A stretch of DNA of 64,000 nt, from contig NZ_RCZC01000011.1 of NCBI RefSeq assembly GCF_006439055.1, positions 62,001 to 126,000 on the forward strand, written 5' to 3'. Source of the stretch: Sphingomonas glacialis (lineage in GTDB: Bacteria; Pseudomonadota; Alphaproteobacteria; Sphingomonadales; Sphingomonadaceae). The notes under the pieces are model-generated. The model was not told where the DNA came from. It ran no database searches and worked only from the letters and a program-made list of their open reading frames with translations. Each line of letters starts with the position of its first letter. Positions within the stretch are counted from its first letter, which is position 1. A program made the translations under genes and the position numbers. Below are positions 18,250-27,530 of the stretch, in pieces.

Positions 18250-18590
18250 GGGAAGGCCTTCCGATCTGTCATGCGGTGATAGGCGTGGAGCAGCAACGGA
18301 TCGTCGACGCGCACCATCGCCCCCGCCATCGCTTCGCGCCAGCAGGCCGAACGCCGCTCCGCCGCGATCACCTCGCGCAAGCTGAACGACGGCACCCCGC
18401 ACACCGCCAGGGCGGCCGCGTCGATGCGGTCGAGCGTGTGCCGCGCCCCGCTGAGCGTCGTCGGGTGCAGGTCCGGGCTGCGGACAGTCGCGGCGTAGCG
18501 ATCTGAACCCAGCTGGGTTTCTTGCGCGATGCAAGGCGTCGCGAGCAGGGCGCATGCGGCGGCTGTAAGGGTGCAGTGCAGTCTCTTCAT
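18246..18590 (-). CDS. UrcA-family small secreted protein
   Basis: This 114-residue protein has a signal peptide (MKRLHCTLTAAACALLATPCIAQ) and the compact alpha-helical UrcA-type body, with 'ARHTLDRIDAAALAVCG' and a second Cys in 'ERRSACWREAMAGAMV'. UrcA proteins are small, exported, of unknown function and abundant in Sphingomonadales. It overlaps phzF by 4 nt, so the two are cotranscribed from the region shared with the divergent MocR-type gene. Confidence 0.75.
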   Translation of the reverse strand: MKRLHCTLTAAACALLATPCIAQETQLGSDRYAATVRSPDLHPTTLSGARHTLDRIDAAALAVCGVPSFSLREVIAAERRSACWREAMAGAMVRVDDPLLLHAYHRMTDRKAFP

Positions 18591-18649
18591 CGGTACCTCC
18601 TGAGCGGCGAAGCGATGCGCGATCCGCGCTGGCCAACACAGGAACGGTT

Positions 18650-18673
18650 CCGTACAATATCGAAAAACCGTAC
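18650..18673. promoter_or_regulatory. Direct repeat, candidate MocR operator
   Basis: Two exact CCGTAC hexamers lie 18 nt apart (18650-18655 and 18668-18673) on the same strand, separated by an A-rich 12-nt spacer. They sit in the divergent intergenic region between the urcA-phzF pair and the MocR-type gene. MocR/GabR-type regulators often bind direct repeats in such regions. This is inference from position and repeat structure only. Confidence 0.4.
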
Positions 18674-18692
18674 TGCTAAGGTGGCCAATACA

Positions 18693-20087
18693 GTGACGAC
18701 GATCGATCTAGACCGCACGCGCACCGGACACGTCGTGCAGCTGATCCGGGATCGGATCGCGCGGCGCGTGCTCACCCCCGGCGCGCGCTTGCCCTCGGTG
18801 CGCGCGATGGCAGAGACGACCGGCTTCTCGAAATCGACCGTGGTCGAGGCCTATGACCGGCTTGCGGCGGACGGCGCGATCCGCTCGCGCCCGGGCGCGG
18901 GGTTCTATGTGTCGGCGCCGCTGTCGCCGCTCTCGCTCGACCGGATCGGCACGCCGATCGAGCGCGAGGTCGATCCGCTGTGGATGCTGCGCCAGTCGCT
19001 TAGCGAACGCCCCGATGCGATCCGGCCCGGCTGCGGCTGGCTGCCCGACAGCTGGATGGCGAGCGAGCCGATCCGCAAAGCGCTCCGCGCCGCCGCGCGC
19101 GGCAAGGCCGACGGGTCGCTGATCGGGTACGCATCGCGGCTTGGCTCGTCGCCGCTGCGCGCGCTGCTCGCGCGGCGGCTGGAGGAGCAGGGCGTCGCGG
19201 CCTCGCCCGACCAGATCCTGCTGACCGACAGCAGCACGCAGGCACTCGACCTGATCGGTCGCTTCCTGCTCGAGCCCGGCGACACGGTGCTGGTCGACGA
19301 TCCCTGCTATTTCAATTTCCTGGCGCTGCTGCGCGCGCACCGCGCGCATGTCGTGGGCATTCCGATGACGCCGAGCGGCCCGGACATGGCGGCGTTCGCT
19401 GCCGCGCTCGCAGACCATCGCCCGCGCTTCTATCTGACCAACTCGGCGGTGCACAATCCGACCGGGGCAACGCTGTCGGCCACCATCGCGCATCGCCTGC
19501 TCAAGCTCGCCGAGGCGCACGATCTGGTGATCGTCGAGGACGATGTCTTCGCCGACTTCGAACATATGCCCGCGCCGCGGCTCGCCGCGTTCGACGGGCT
19601 CGATCGCGTCATCCGGATCGGCAGCTTCTCCAAGTCGCTGACCGCTGCGATCCGCTGTGGCCATATCGCCGCGCGGCCCGACTGGATCGAGGCGCTCGCC
19701 GACCTGCGCATCGCAACGTCGATGTCGGGCAACCCGCTTTCCGCCGAGATCCTGCACGGCGTGCTGACGGATGGCGGCTATCGCCGGCATATCGAGGGTG
19801 TGCGGGCGCGGCTCGCCCGTTCGACGGCACGGACGCTACGCCGGTTGCGCGACGTCGGGCTCGAACCTTGGATCGACCCGGCGGCCGGGCTGTTCGTCTG
19901 GGCGCGATTGCCGGGCGGCCGGGACGCGGCGGCGCTCGCGCGGACCGCGCTGGGCCAGGATATCGTGCTCGCGCCGGGAAACGTGTTCAGTCCGAGCGGA
20001 ACATGGGGAGACTATCTGCGCTTCAACGTCGTGACGAGCGACGACGACCGCGTCAGCGCGTTTCTGGAGAACGCTTTCGGCGGATGA
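18693..20087 (+). CDS. MocR-type regulator (GntR HTH fused to aminotransferase fold)
   Basis: This protein of about 464 residues joins an N-terminal GntR winged helix ('LIRDRIARRVLTPGARLPSVRAMAETTGFSKSTVVEAYDRL') to a class I aminotransferase domain. The PLP lysine is in 'IGSFSKSLTAAIRCGH', preceded by 'HNPTGATLSATIAHRLL' and the 'IVEDDVFADFEH' aspartate. The GTG at 18693 is preferred because AAGGTGG lies about 8 nt upstream and the candidate operator then falls outside the gene. An in-frame ATG at 18615 would add 26 residues, and a GTG at 18681 is also possible. It probably senses PLP or a PLP-amino acid adduct and controls the divergent genes. Confidence 0.88.
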   Translation: MTTIDLDRTRTGHVVQLIRDRIARRVLTPGARLPSVRAMAETTGFSKSTVVEAYDRLAADGAIRSRPGAGFYVSAPLSPLSLDRIGTPIEREVDPLWMLRQSLSERPDAIRPGCGWLPDSWMASEPIRKALRAAARGKADGSLIGYASRLGSSPLRALLARRLEEQGVAASPDQILLTDSSTQALDLIGRFLLEPGDTVLVDDPCYFNFLALLRAHRAHVVGIPMTPSGPDMAAFAAALADHRPRFYLTNSAVHNPTGATLSATIAHRLLKLAEAHDLVIVEDDVFADFEHMPAPRLAAFDGLDRVIRIGSFSKSLTAAIRCGHIAARPDWIEALADLRIATSMSGNPLSAEILHGVLTDGGYRRHIEGVRARLARSTARTLRRLRDVGLEPWIDPAAGLFVWARLPGGRDAAALARTALGQDIVLAPGNVFSPSGTWGDYLRFNVVTSDDDRVSAFLENAFGG

Positions 20088-20446
20088 GGGGCGCCGAGGC
20101 TAGAAAAGCTTCGGGCGATACGTGCGGCTTCGAGCGTCGATTGCCACGTGCCATACACGCAGCCCATTACCGCACTAGAGTTTGTCCCGGGGGGGCGGGT
20201 TCGCGATGCGGGATCCTGCCAGTCGGTCACGGAAGCGCAGGTGCTGAATCATTTCGTTGGTCATTTCGTCAGCCAGTCCGATGCAGGCGCAACACGCCTG
20301 CCGCAACGACTGACGTTTGCTTCGACTTGCACAATAGGGACGTGCTTGTATTGCTGGACGTAACGCTTGCTAGCCTGAACACGAACGACTTTATCTTCTC
20401 CTGAAGTCAGCGTCGTGCAGGGCTGTCTCGACACGACAATAAGACG
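20088..20446. other. Gene-free stretch
   Basis: I see no gene or clear signal in these 359 bases. They have less regular codon-position composition than the flanking genes and an unusual run of eight G at about 20189. The stretch opens a decayed region that extends to about 22.25 kb. Confidence 0.5.
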
Positions 20447-21335
20447 ATGATCTCCCGAATAGGGTCGCGCCTGCGAATGGGGCGCGGGGGGGTGCCGAAC
20501 TGGGTGGGTATGTACGAGTGGCATAACGGCGATTTTAAACGCGCCCGGTTCCGGCTGTGGACCGCCTGGTTCCTCGCCGTGCCGGCGGCCATTCACGCCC
20601 AGACGCCCCCGCCCGGACCGGTCGTCGCAGCGGGCACGGGTGCGGTGGTCTTTGCTCAAACTCCGCAGTCCGGTGCGACGCCGCGTTTCAGTCTGGCCTC
20701 GCCCGAGCTTCCTGCCAATGATCGTCTAAGCACGCCGGTCGTCGTCCCGCAGGCGCCGCAGGCGCCGCTGGCGCTTCCGCGTTCCCGATCCGGCGTTCGC
20801 AGCGTAAGCTCAGCACCGCCGATGCCCGAACTGCAGAGTGGTTTGTGGGCGCAACACCCCGGCGGCCTGCCGGTGCCAAGCGACGATCCGATGCGGATAG
20901 ACCCCAAGGATGACCCGGTGCTGGCGCTCGCGCGCAGCGAGCTTGGCGCGCCCGCCTTCCACGCGGCAATCGCCGCCGCAGTGACGCGCGCGCCTAGTCT
21001 TGAAGAAGCAATCGCGCAGCGCGAAGAAGCGCAAGGTGCGCGAAACGAGGCGGTTGCACGCCGTTGGCCAACCGCTGACCTCTCTCTCCTCGTTCAAGGT
21101 GCTCAGTCGCGCTTTCTCGAACGATCCGAACAACGTGCTCGAACGCTCCCGGCCCAATCACCGCACCGACGGGAGTGCGCACATCGAAGTGCCGCTCATC
21201 GATTTCGGTGCGACCGGCCAGCGCATCTCCGCGGGTGGCCTTCGTTTGCAGGCGGCGGTCGCGTCAGTCGAGTACACCGGCAGCCAATTGGCGTTGCGCG
21301 CGATCGGCGCGTGGTACAACGTCTATGGCTATCGC
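20447..21335 (+). pseudogene. Remnant of a TolC-family outer-membrane protein
   Basis: The first frame has a signal-peptide-like segment ('FRLWTAWFLAVPAAIHAQ'), a Pro-rich linker and the helical start 'FHAAIAAAVTRAPSLEEAIAQREEAQGARNEAVARRWPTADLSL'. Around 21085-21095 homology jumps to another frame: 'VLSRAFSNDPNNVLERSRPNHRTDGSA', 'IDFGATGQRISAGGLRLQAAVASVEYTGSQLALRAIGAWYNVYGYR'. These are recurring blocks of type-I-secretion TolC proteins in sphingomonads. After 'YGYR' the similarity stops and the rest of the barrel/helix domain is missing. One frameshift plus a 3' truncation make it non-functional. No partner transporter genes are nearby. Confidence 0.75.
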
Positions 21336-21767
21336 GCACCCGACCTCGGAGGTATCGCGCCCGAAGGATTCACGGCTTCCGTCGATAAACTGCCGTCGGT
21401 TCGCGCGGCGCAGGCTTCGGGGGCATGAGGCTTTATCGGCGCAGATGATTTGACGAAACGGACTGGTGGAAACGCTGCGCATTCGTCTTTGATGTCCGGA
21501 AAACGTAATGCGTCGGCCGCAACCTTGAAAGGGCTGAAAAGCGACGTTCCGCAGCTGTAAACTTGGCCTATGGGGTATGACTTTATGGGAACGAACGGCG
21601 GACCTTGGGAGCAAGGAAACTGCTCGTAAAGGGCGGATTGTCGGTCTCCTCGACCGCGGCATCGAAAAGCTCGCGATGTGGCCGGGTCCGGCCGAGCGCG
21701 ACAAGCTACCGGATTGAACCGACTGTCAGCAGGTCGTGAAGATGACGTTCCAGATCCCGTCACGAAA
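21336..21767. other. Unassigned part of the decayed region
   Basis: These 432 bases hold no recognisable coding sequence on either strand; short open frames lack family motifs. They lie between the TolC remnant and the receiver-domain remnant. Confidence 0.45.
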
Positions 21768-21890
21768 GCCGACGTCAGTGATCAACAGGTCAATATGCGC
21801 CCTCGACTGCAAAACTTTCACGCCCGCGGCGCCATTCGACGCGAACAGCACATGGTAGCCGGCGTCACCGAGCATCTCTTCGCCAGCGGC
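21768..21890 (-). pseudogene. Receiver (response regulator) domain remnant
   Basis: About 41 residues match the middle of a response-regulator receiver domain: 'EEMLGDAGYHVLFASNGAAGVKVLQ', then 'HIDLLITDVG', where Asp would be the phosphorylation site. The acidic pocket at the N-terminus and everything after 'TDVG' are lost, and the surrounding frame is unrelated. It is probably what is left of a hybrid histidine kinase or stand-alone receiver gene. Confidence 0.65.
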
Positions 21891-22042
21891 CCAACCCGAA
21901 CGAGCGCCGAGATTCGGCCAAGCTGAACTTGCCGCAATGACATCTTTCTGGTCTGTCGGTTCAAAATAGTCCGGTACCATTTTCCCGCTTTATCTGGCCC
22001 GATCATCATTCACCGCTTGCGGCTCGAAGCGCGCGCGTGGCG

Positions 22043-22207
22043 CCCGAAGCCGATCCCGATCCGGTCGGGCGCGCCGAAGAACGCACACTGCGCGACGATC
22101 ACGCCGCTGCGCTCGATCAGCCGGTCGGCGAATGCCGCGCTGTCGGCCACGCCGACGAGCCGGCGGAAGTCGATGCAGCCATGCTCGGGCATCTCTCTCT
22201 CGACCAG
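22043..22207 (-). pseudogene. C-terminal remnant of a PLP aminotransferase
   Basis: About 55 residues resemble the small domain of class I/II aminotransferases: 'LVEREMPEHGCIDFRRLVGVAD', then 'ADRLIERSGVIVAQCAFFGAPDRIGIGFG'. The expected arginine in the 'RIRIGFG' motif is replaced by glycine. After it the frame shifts, with the natural continuation 'APRARFEP' readable one frame over. The large domain and PLP lysine are absent. The neighbouring LysR gene ends 43 nt from this point. Confidence 0.65.
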
Positions 22208-22250
22208 CCCGCGACAGCGCGATCCGCGTCACCCCATGTGAGCGTCTGTG

Positions 22251-23213
22251 CTAGCCGCGGGTCGATCCCATCAATGCCGCGCCGAGCCCGATGCAGATTT
22301 CGCGCGCGAACTGGGCGCCCGCCGGATGTTCGGCGGCCAGCCCTCGCCGGGACAACAGGACCAGCCGGCGCACGATCCGCGGTTTGACGAGCGGAACGAG
22401 GGCTACGCCGTCCCAGCCGAGCCCCATCGTGTAAAGCCGCGGCATGATTCCCACCGCCAGGCCGGCCCGAACCAATCCGAACAGCGAATCGACCTGATCG
22501 ACGCGATAGCGCGCCGACGGGGTGAGATTGTTCTGCCGCATCGCAGCCGACGTCACCTCGCCGATGCTCCCGCCGCCGAAATGGACGATCTCGTTTCCGC
22601 CAAGGTCACTCCACGATATGGCCTTGGCCGCTGCGAAGGCGTGGTTGGTCGGTACGACCAGCAGCAGCGCGTCCTCGATGAGCGGGATCGACTCAAGCGT
22701 CGGCTCCTCGACCGGGTGGACCCCGACGACGAGATCGAGCATCCCGCTGTGCAATTGCTGCAGCAGGCTGTCGCTCTTGCCGTCGCACAGCGTGACGTCG
22801 ATCGGCTCGGTCGATCGTGCCTTGAACGCCGCGAGCTGGCTCGCGACTGCGGGTATGGCCGATGGGATCGCGCCCATCCGGACGATGGTGCGCTGCCGCA
22901 CCGCCGCTTCGGCCATGTCCGCAAAGGCGTTGTCGGCGGTGATCAACAAGCGCCGAACATGCGGAAGCAAGGCGGCCCCGACATCGGTAAGGGCGACGCG
23001 GTGCGTGGTCCTGTCGAACAGCGTCAAATCGAGCAGCGCTTCGATCTGTCGGATCGCTGCACTCAGCGCAGGCTGGGAAACCGCCATCCGTTCGGCCGCG
23101 CGGCTGAAATTGGCGCCGTCCGCAAGCTCGGCGAAGAATCGCAATTGCCGCAGGGAAATCGCCTGCAAGCGCGTCGCGAGGTGGGCGCCGCTTGGTCGGC
23201 CGTCGGAGCTCAT
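22251..23213 (-). CDS. LysR-family regulator divergent from purine operon A
   Basis: This 320-residue protein has the LysR winged helix at about residues 20-78 ('LRQLRFFAELADGANFSRAAERMAVSQPALSAAIRQIEALL'), followed by a periplasmic-binding-protein-like effector domain. The start at 23213 is chosen because the 23 residues before it have no family similarity and run into the promoter. It is divergent from the TonB receptor at 23401, the classic arrangement for a LysR protein regulating its neighbour. A purine or nucleoside effector is inferred from the operon, not from the sequence. A candidate operator lies in between. Confidence 0.93.
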   Translation of the reverse strand: MSSDGRPSGAHLATRLQAISLRQLRFFAELADGANFSRAAERMAVSQPALSAAIRQIEALLDLTLFDRTTHRVALTDVGAALLPHVRRLLITADNAFADMAEAAVRQRTIVRMGAIPSAIPAVASQLAAFKARSTEPIDVTLCDGKSDSLLQQLHSGMLDLVVGVHPVEEPTLESIPLIEDALLLVVPTNHAFAAAKAISWSDLGGNEIVHFGGGSIGEVTSAAMRQNNLTPSARYRVDQVDSLFGLVRAGLAVGIMPRLYTMGLGWDGVALVPLVKPRIVRRLVLLSRRGLAAEHPAGAQFAREICIGLGAALMGSTRG

Positions 23214-23247
23214 GCTAGATAACTCGCGCAGGTTTTGGTTATAAGCA

Positions 23248-23261
23248 ACATTTATGAATGT
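23248..23261. promoter_or_regulatory. Candidate LysR operator palindrome
   Basis: The perfect inverted repeat ACATT-N4-AATGT sits in an AT-rich island 35 nt upstream of the LysR start and 140 nt upstream of the TonB receptor start. It is embedded in a wider TTATA...TATAA symmetry. This is the expected place and shape for a LysR binding site that controls both genes. Confidence 0.5.
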
Positions 23262-23400
23262 ATAAAGACGATGGCTTTCCACTTAATGCCCAAGCGGGCT
23301 AGCTTTCGAGTCGCTTCAGCATTCCAAGGTGCGAAGCACGCCAGAAAATATGTCGGGGGAGGGCGCTGACAGGCAGTCACAGACCAAAAGGGGGTCCGTC

Positions 23401-26400
23401 ATGCCATCTGCTCGCCACTCGGCCAATCGTCTCTCGCCCCGCGGCTTTCCGCGCCTGATGCCGACTGGCGCGTCGCTGACGACCGCGTGGTTGCTCGCGC
23501 TGGCGGCCGGGTCGATCCAGCCCGCGCTCGCGCAACAGGCGCCGACGCTGCCGCAAGACGCACCGACCGACGCAAATGGCGAGGCCCCGAGCACCGGCGG
23601 CGATATCGTCGTCACCGGATCGCGCATCCGTTCCCCCAACGCCACCAGCGTCAGCGCGATCACCACCGTCAGCGGCCAGGAAATCCTCAATCGCGGCGCG
23701 ACCCGGATCGAGGATCTGATCAACACGCTGCCGCAAGCCTATGCCGATCAGGGCGGCGGCAACCGTGGCGGCACGGTCGGCGCGAGTGGTACCGCGACGA
23801 TCAACCTGCGCAATCTCGGCAACCAGCGGACGCTGGTGCTAATCGACGGGCGCCGCCTGATGCAGGGCGACCCCGCGCGATCGGCGGCGCAGGCGGCCGA
23901 CATCAACAACGTCCCCGCGGCACTGGTCGACCGGATCGACGTGGTGACCGGCGGCGCGTCGGCGGTCTATGGATCGGATGCGATCGCGGGCGTCGTCAAT
24001 TTCGTGCTCAAGAAGAATTTCGACGGGTTTCAGGCGGATGCGCAGGCCGGCCTGTTCACGCACGACAACCGCAATCCGATCGCGAGCGTGGCACGCGCGG
24101 CGGGCCAGCCCGTCATCAGCGGGCAGACGATCGATGGCGGCCAGCAGAGCGTCTCGCTGACCTTCGGCAAGAATTTCGACGAAGGGCGCGGCAATGTGAC
24201 CGCCTTTGCCAGCTATCGCCAGATCGCCGGCGTCGGCACCGCCGATCGCGACTTTTCGACCTGCAATCTCGCGGCGGGCGCTGCCGGGTATAGCTGCTCG
24301 CTGTCGAGCACGACCTATCCGGCGCAGTTCCAGCTGACCAACCCGACCACCGGCGCGGTTCGTGGCAGCTACACGCTCGATTCGACGACCGGAAATACGC
24401 TCCGCACCTATCGCACCAGCGACGGTTTCAGCAACGGACCGACCTACGACGCGCAGGCCCCCGACAAGCGGATCAACGCCGACATCTTCGCGCATTACAA
24501 GATCTCGGACGCGGTCGAAGTCTATGGCCAATTCATGTTCATGCGCGATGAAGCGGACATCCGCATCTCGCCGACGGGGGTCTTCACCGTCGCCGAGAAG
24601 ATCAACTGCAACAACCCGTACCTCTCGGCCTCGCAGGTGAACCTGATCTGCACGTCGGTCGGGCTCACCCCGGCGCAGAGCGCGACGGTCAACGTGTCGT
24701 TCCGCGATGCGCTCGCCGGGTCGCGGCATGATTATACCAATCACACCTCGTATCAGGGCGTGCTCGGGCTGCGCGGGGATTTCGCCAGCAACTGGCATTA
24801 TGACGCCTATGCGCAATATGGCCGCACCGAATACGATTCGACCACGATCAACGAGATCTCGCTCGCCAAGTTCGCCAACGCGCTGCAGGCGGTGAATGTC
24901 GGCGGGCAGATCGTCTGCGCCTCGGCCGCGACCAATCCGTCGTGCGTGCCGATCAATCTGTTCGCGGTGAACGGCATCACCGACAGCGCGCGGGCCTATG
25001 TCGAGAACACCGTCCATCGCACCGGCTACACGCAGGAGTTCATCGCCAGCGGGTCGGTCTCGGGCAATCTCGGCTTTGGCAGTCCACTCGCGAGCCATCC
25101 GATCGGCGTGGCGATCGGCGCCGAATATCGCGACGAAAAACTCAATTTCCAGCCCGACAGCTTCTACAGCAGCAAGGACGTCGCGGGCAATTCGGGCGGC
25201 GAATTCCCGGCAATGGGGTCGTTCAACGTCAAGGAAGTCTATGGCGAAGTGCGCGTCCCGCTGATCGAGGCGCGGCCGTTCTTCCACAGCCTGAGCGCGG
25301 AAGGCGGCATCCGCTATTCCAACTACAGCACCGCCGGCGACACCATTGCCTTCAAGGCCGGCGCCGAATGGTCGCCGGTCCGCGACCTGCGCCTGCGCGG
25401 CAGCTTCCAGCGGGCGGTGCGCGCGCCAAACCTGACCGAATTGTTCGGTCCGCAGCGCGGCACGACGGCGAGCATCACCGATCCGTGCGAGGGCACCGCA
25501 CCCAAGGCGACTGCCGCGCAATGCGCGCTGTCGGGCGTCAGCGCGGTCCAATATCGCAACATCGCGCCGGCGGCGGGCCAGCAATCGGGCGCGCGCGTTG
25601 GCGGAAACCCCGATTTGAAGCCGGAAGTCGCCTATACCAAGTCGTTCGGCGCCGAACTCACGCCACGCTTCCTCCGCGGGGTCACGATCGGCGTCGATTA
25701 TTTCGACATCAAGGTGAAGAAGCTGATCAGCACCGTGGCGCCGTCGATCATCCTCAACCAGTGCATCGCGACCGGCGTCGCCTGCGACCTGATTGTGCGC
25801 AATCCCGCGACCGGATCGCTGGTCAATAGCGGCTATGTAGTGACGACCTATGTCAACGCCGGCTATCTGCAGACCAGCGGCATCGATTTCACCGCCACCG
25901 CGTCGCAGCAATTGGGCGACATCTTCGGCGGCCATCTCGGCCGCGTCGATCTCAATTTCGGCGGGACCCGTACCGAGAAATACGCGGTGCAGGTGCTCCC
26001 CGGTGCCCCGGTCTATCGCTGCGACGGCTATTTCGGCACGACCTGTGGCCAGCCGATCCCGCACTGGCGGCATCGCTTGCTGGTCAACTGGACCTCACCG
26101 CAGGGCGGGTTCAGCGTCGGCGGGACGTGGCGCTATATCGGGCCGACCAAGAACGACAAATCGAGCAGCGCGACGTACCTGACCGGCACCTATTTCGCCT
26201 ATGATGCGCGGCTCGGCGCGACGAGCTATTTCGACCTGACCGCCGCGGTCAATGTCGGCAAGCGCTTCACGCTGCGCGGTGGCGTCAACAATCTGCTCGA
26301 TCGCGATCCGCCGCTGACCGCCAGCGCGGCGTCGACCGGGCAAACCTCCAACGGCGCGTTCTTCGCTGGCATGTACGATTCGCTCGGGCGCTATGTGTTC

Positions 26401-26424
26401 GCCGGCGTGACGGCGCGCTTCTGA
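23401..26424 (+). CDS. TonB-dependent receptor, first gene of purine operon A
   Basis: This 1007-residue outer-membrane receptor has a long signal sequence ending near 'PALAQQ', a TonB-box-like 'GGDIVVTGSRI', a plug domain ('INTLPQAYADQGGG', 'TLVLIDGRRLMQGD', 'VDVVTGGASAVYGSDAIAGVVNFVLKK') and a 22-strand-type barrel ending in '...RYVFAGVTARF'. The ATG at 23401 has AGGGGG about 8 nt upstream; the frame is open earlier. The stop overlaps the nucleoside hydrolase start (TGATG). Context implies it takes up nucleosides, oligonucleotides or another purine carrier. That substrate is an inference; the family itself is generic. Confidence 0.93.
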   Translation: MPSARHSANRLSPRGFPRLMPTGASLTTAWLLALAAGSIQPALAQQAPTLPQDAPTDANGEAPSTGGDIVVTGSRIRSPNATSVSAITTVSGQEILNRGATRIEDLINTLPQAYADQGGGNRGGTVGASGTATINLRNLGNQRTLVLIDGRRLMQGDPARSAAQAADINNVPAALVDRIDVVTGGASAVYGSDAIAGVVNFVLKKNFDGFQADAQAGLFTHDNRNPIASVARAAGQPVISGQTIDGGQQSVSLTFGKNFDEGRGNVTAFASYRQIAGVGTADRDFSTCNLAAGAAGYSCSLSSTTYPAQFQLTNPTTGAVRGSYTLDSTTGNTLRTYRTSDGFSNGPTYDAQAPDKRINADIFAHYKISDAVEVYGQFMFMRDEADIRISPTGVFTVAEKINCNNPYLSASQVNLICTSVGLTPAQSATVNVSFRDALAGSRHDYTNHTSYQGVLGLRGDFASNWHYDAYAQYGRTEYDSTTINEISLAKFANALQAVNVGGQIVCASAATNPSCVPINLFAVNGITDSARAYVENTVHRTGYTQEFIASGSVSGNLGFGSPLASHPIGVAIGAEYRDEKLNFQPDSFYSSKDVAGNSGGEFPAMGSFNVKEVYGEVRVPLIEARPFFHSLSAEGGIRYSNYSTAGDTIAFKAGAEWSPVRDLRLRGSFQRAVRAPNLTELFGPQRGTTASITDPCEGTAPKATAAQCALSGVSAVQYRNIAPAAGQQSGARVGGNPDLKPEVAYTKSFGAELTPRFLRGVTIGVDYFDIKVKKLISTVAPSIILNQCIATGVACDLIVRNPATGSLVNSGYVVTTYVNAGYLQTSGIDFTATASQQLGDIFGGHLGRVDLNFGGTRTEKYAVQVLPGAPVYRCDGYFGTTCGQPIPHWRHRLLVNWTSPQGGFSVGGTWRYIGPTKNDKSSSATYLTGTYFAYDARLGATSYFDLTAAVNVGKRFTLRGGVNNLLDRDPPLTASAASTGQTSNGAFFAGMYDSLGRYVFAGVTARF

Positions 26425-27527
26425 TGCGTACGCCTTTCCTCGTGCTCGCAGCGCTGCTCGCGTCGTGTCCGCTTCCGGTGATGGCGCAATCGGCGCCCGC
26501 CGCGCCTGCCAAAGACGCGGCGGGCGCGGGGAAGGTGTCGATCTTCTTCGACAACGATTTCCTGGGGCCGGGGCAGAGCAACATCCAGGCGCTGATCCCG
26601 CTGCTGCGCGACGAGCGCGTCGATCTCGTCGGGATCGGCGTCGTCACCGGCGATGCCTGGCTGCGCGAGGAGCTGGCGCATACGCTGCGCTTCCTCGAAA
26701 TCGCCGGGCGCGGCGATGTCCCGGTGCTCGCCGGGGCCGAGATGCCGCTGCTGCGCACCCAGGCCGAGATGCGCAACTGGGAAGCGCGCTATGGTGCGAT
26801 CCCGTGGAAGGGCGCGTGGAACGCGGTGAAGCCGGGCCGCACCTATCATCCCGATGATCCCGCGGTTGTTCCCCCGCTCGCCGAAGGGGCGCCGAAGCTG
26901 AAAGCCGCGTACGAGGATGCCGTCGCCTTCCTGATCCGCCAGGTCCGCGCGCATCCGCACCAGATCACGATCGTCACTGCGGGGCCGCTCACCGATATCG
27001 CGCTCGCGGTTCGGATCGCACCCGATCTCCCTGCGCTCGCCAAGGAGATCGTGATCGAGGGCGGCGGGATCGACAGCGCGCTCGCGCGCGTCACCGGCAA
27101 CACCGATTATGCGACCGACTTCAACTTCCTGTTCGACCCCGAAGCCGCGCACATCGTGCTGACCGCGGCATGGCCCAAGGTCACCGTGCTCGGCAACGTC
27201 ACGGGATCGGTCAAGGTCACGCCCGAGCTCGCCACCAGGATCGGTGCCGCCGGCACGCCGGTCGCGCGCTATTTCGACAGCTATGCCAAGCGCGGACAGC
27301 CGATGTGGGACGAGATCGTCAGCGCCGTCGCGGTCGATCGCACGCTGGTGACGCAGGAGATCGTCGTGCGGATGGACGTCGATCTGTTGCCGGGCGCGAC
27401 CTATGGCCAGGCGCAGATCTGGAACGCGAAGTTCGCGCCCAATGCCGGGGAGCGCGACGTCCACCTGGTGCAGGCGATCGACACCACGCGCTTCCTCGAC
27501 CGCTTTACCGCGCAAGCGACCCGCTAG
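26424..27527 (+). CDS. Exported nucleoside hydrolase-like protein (operon A)
   Basis: This 367-residue protein has the inosine-uridine nucleoside hydrolase fold and would cleave the N-glycosidic bond of nucleosides in the periplasm. The N-terminus is a signal sequence with either a lipobox (LLASC, Cys15) or a Sec cleavage after VMA. Recognisable blocks are 'HPHQITIVTAGPLTDIALAVRI', 'DFNFLFDPEAAHIVL' and 'WDEIVSAVAVD'. The canonical DxDxxxDD calcium motif is degenerate: 'FFDNDFLGPGQSN' lacks the second acidic pair. It is closely similar in pattern to the protein at 47128-48234. Activity may therefore use a rearranged site, or the protein may bind ligands only. Confidence 0.8.
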   Translation: MRTPFLVLAALLASCPLPVMAQSAPAAPAKDAAGAGKVSIFFDNDFLGPGQSNIQALIPLLRDERVDLVGIGVVTGDAWLREELAHTLRFLEIAGRGDVPVLAGAEMPLLRTQAEMRNWEARYGAIPWKGAWNAVKPGRTYHPDDPAVVPPLAEGAPKLKAAYEDAVAFLIRQVRAHPHQITIVTAGPLTDIALAVRIAPDLPALAKEIVIEGGGIDSALARVTGNTDYATDFNFLFDPEAAHIVLTAAWPKVTVLGNVTGSVKVTPELATRIGAAGTPVARYFDSYAKRGQPMWDEIVSAVAVDRTLVTQEIVVRMDVDLLPGATYGQAQIWNAKFAPNAGERDVHLVQAIDTTRFLDRFTAQATR

Positions 27528-27530
27528 GCG

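Noticed and set aside
20088..22250. Mobile element or integrase in the decayed region
   Set aside because: No transposase, integrase, terminal inverted repeats or target duplications could be found; only gene remnants are visible.
23839..26073. A 744-codon open frame antisense to the operon A TonB receptor
   Set aside because: Its composition (Arg/Asp/Ala/Gly-rich, no motif) is that of a GC-rich shadow frame. The receptor on the plus strand has full family motifs.
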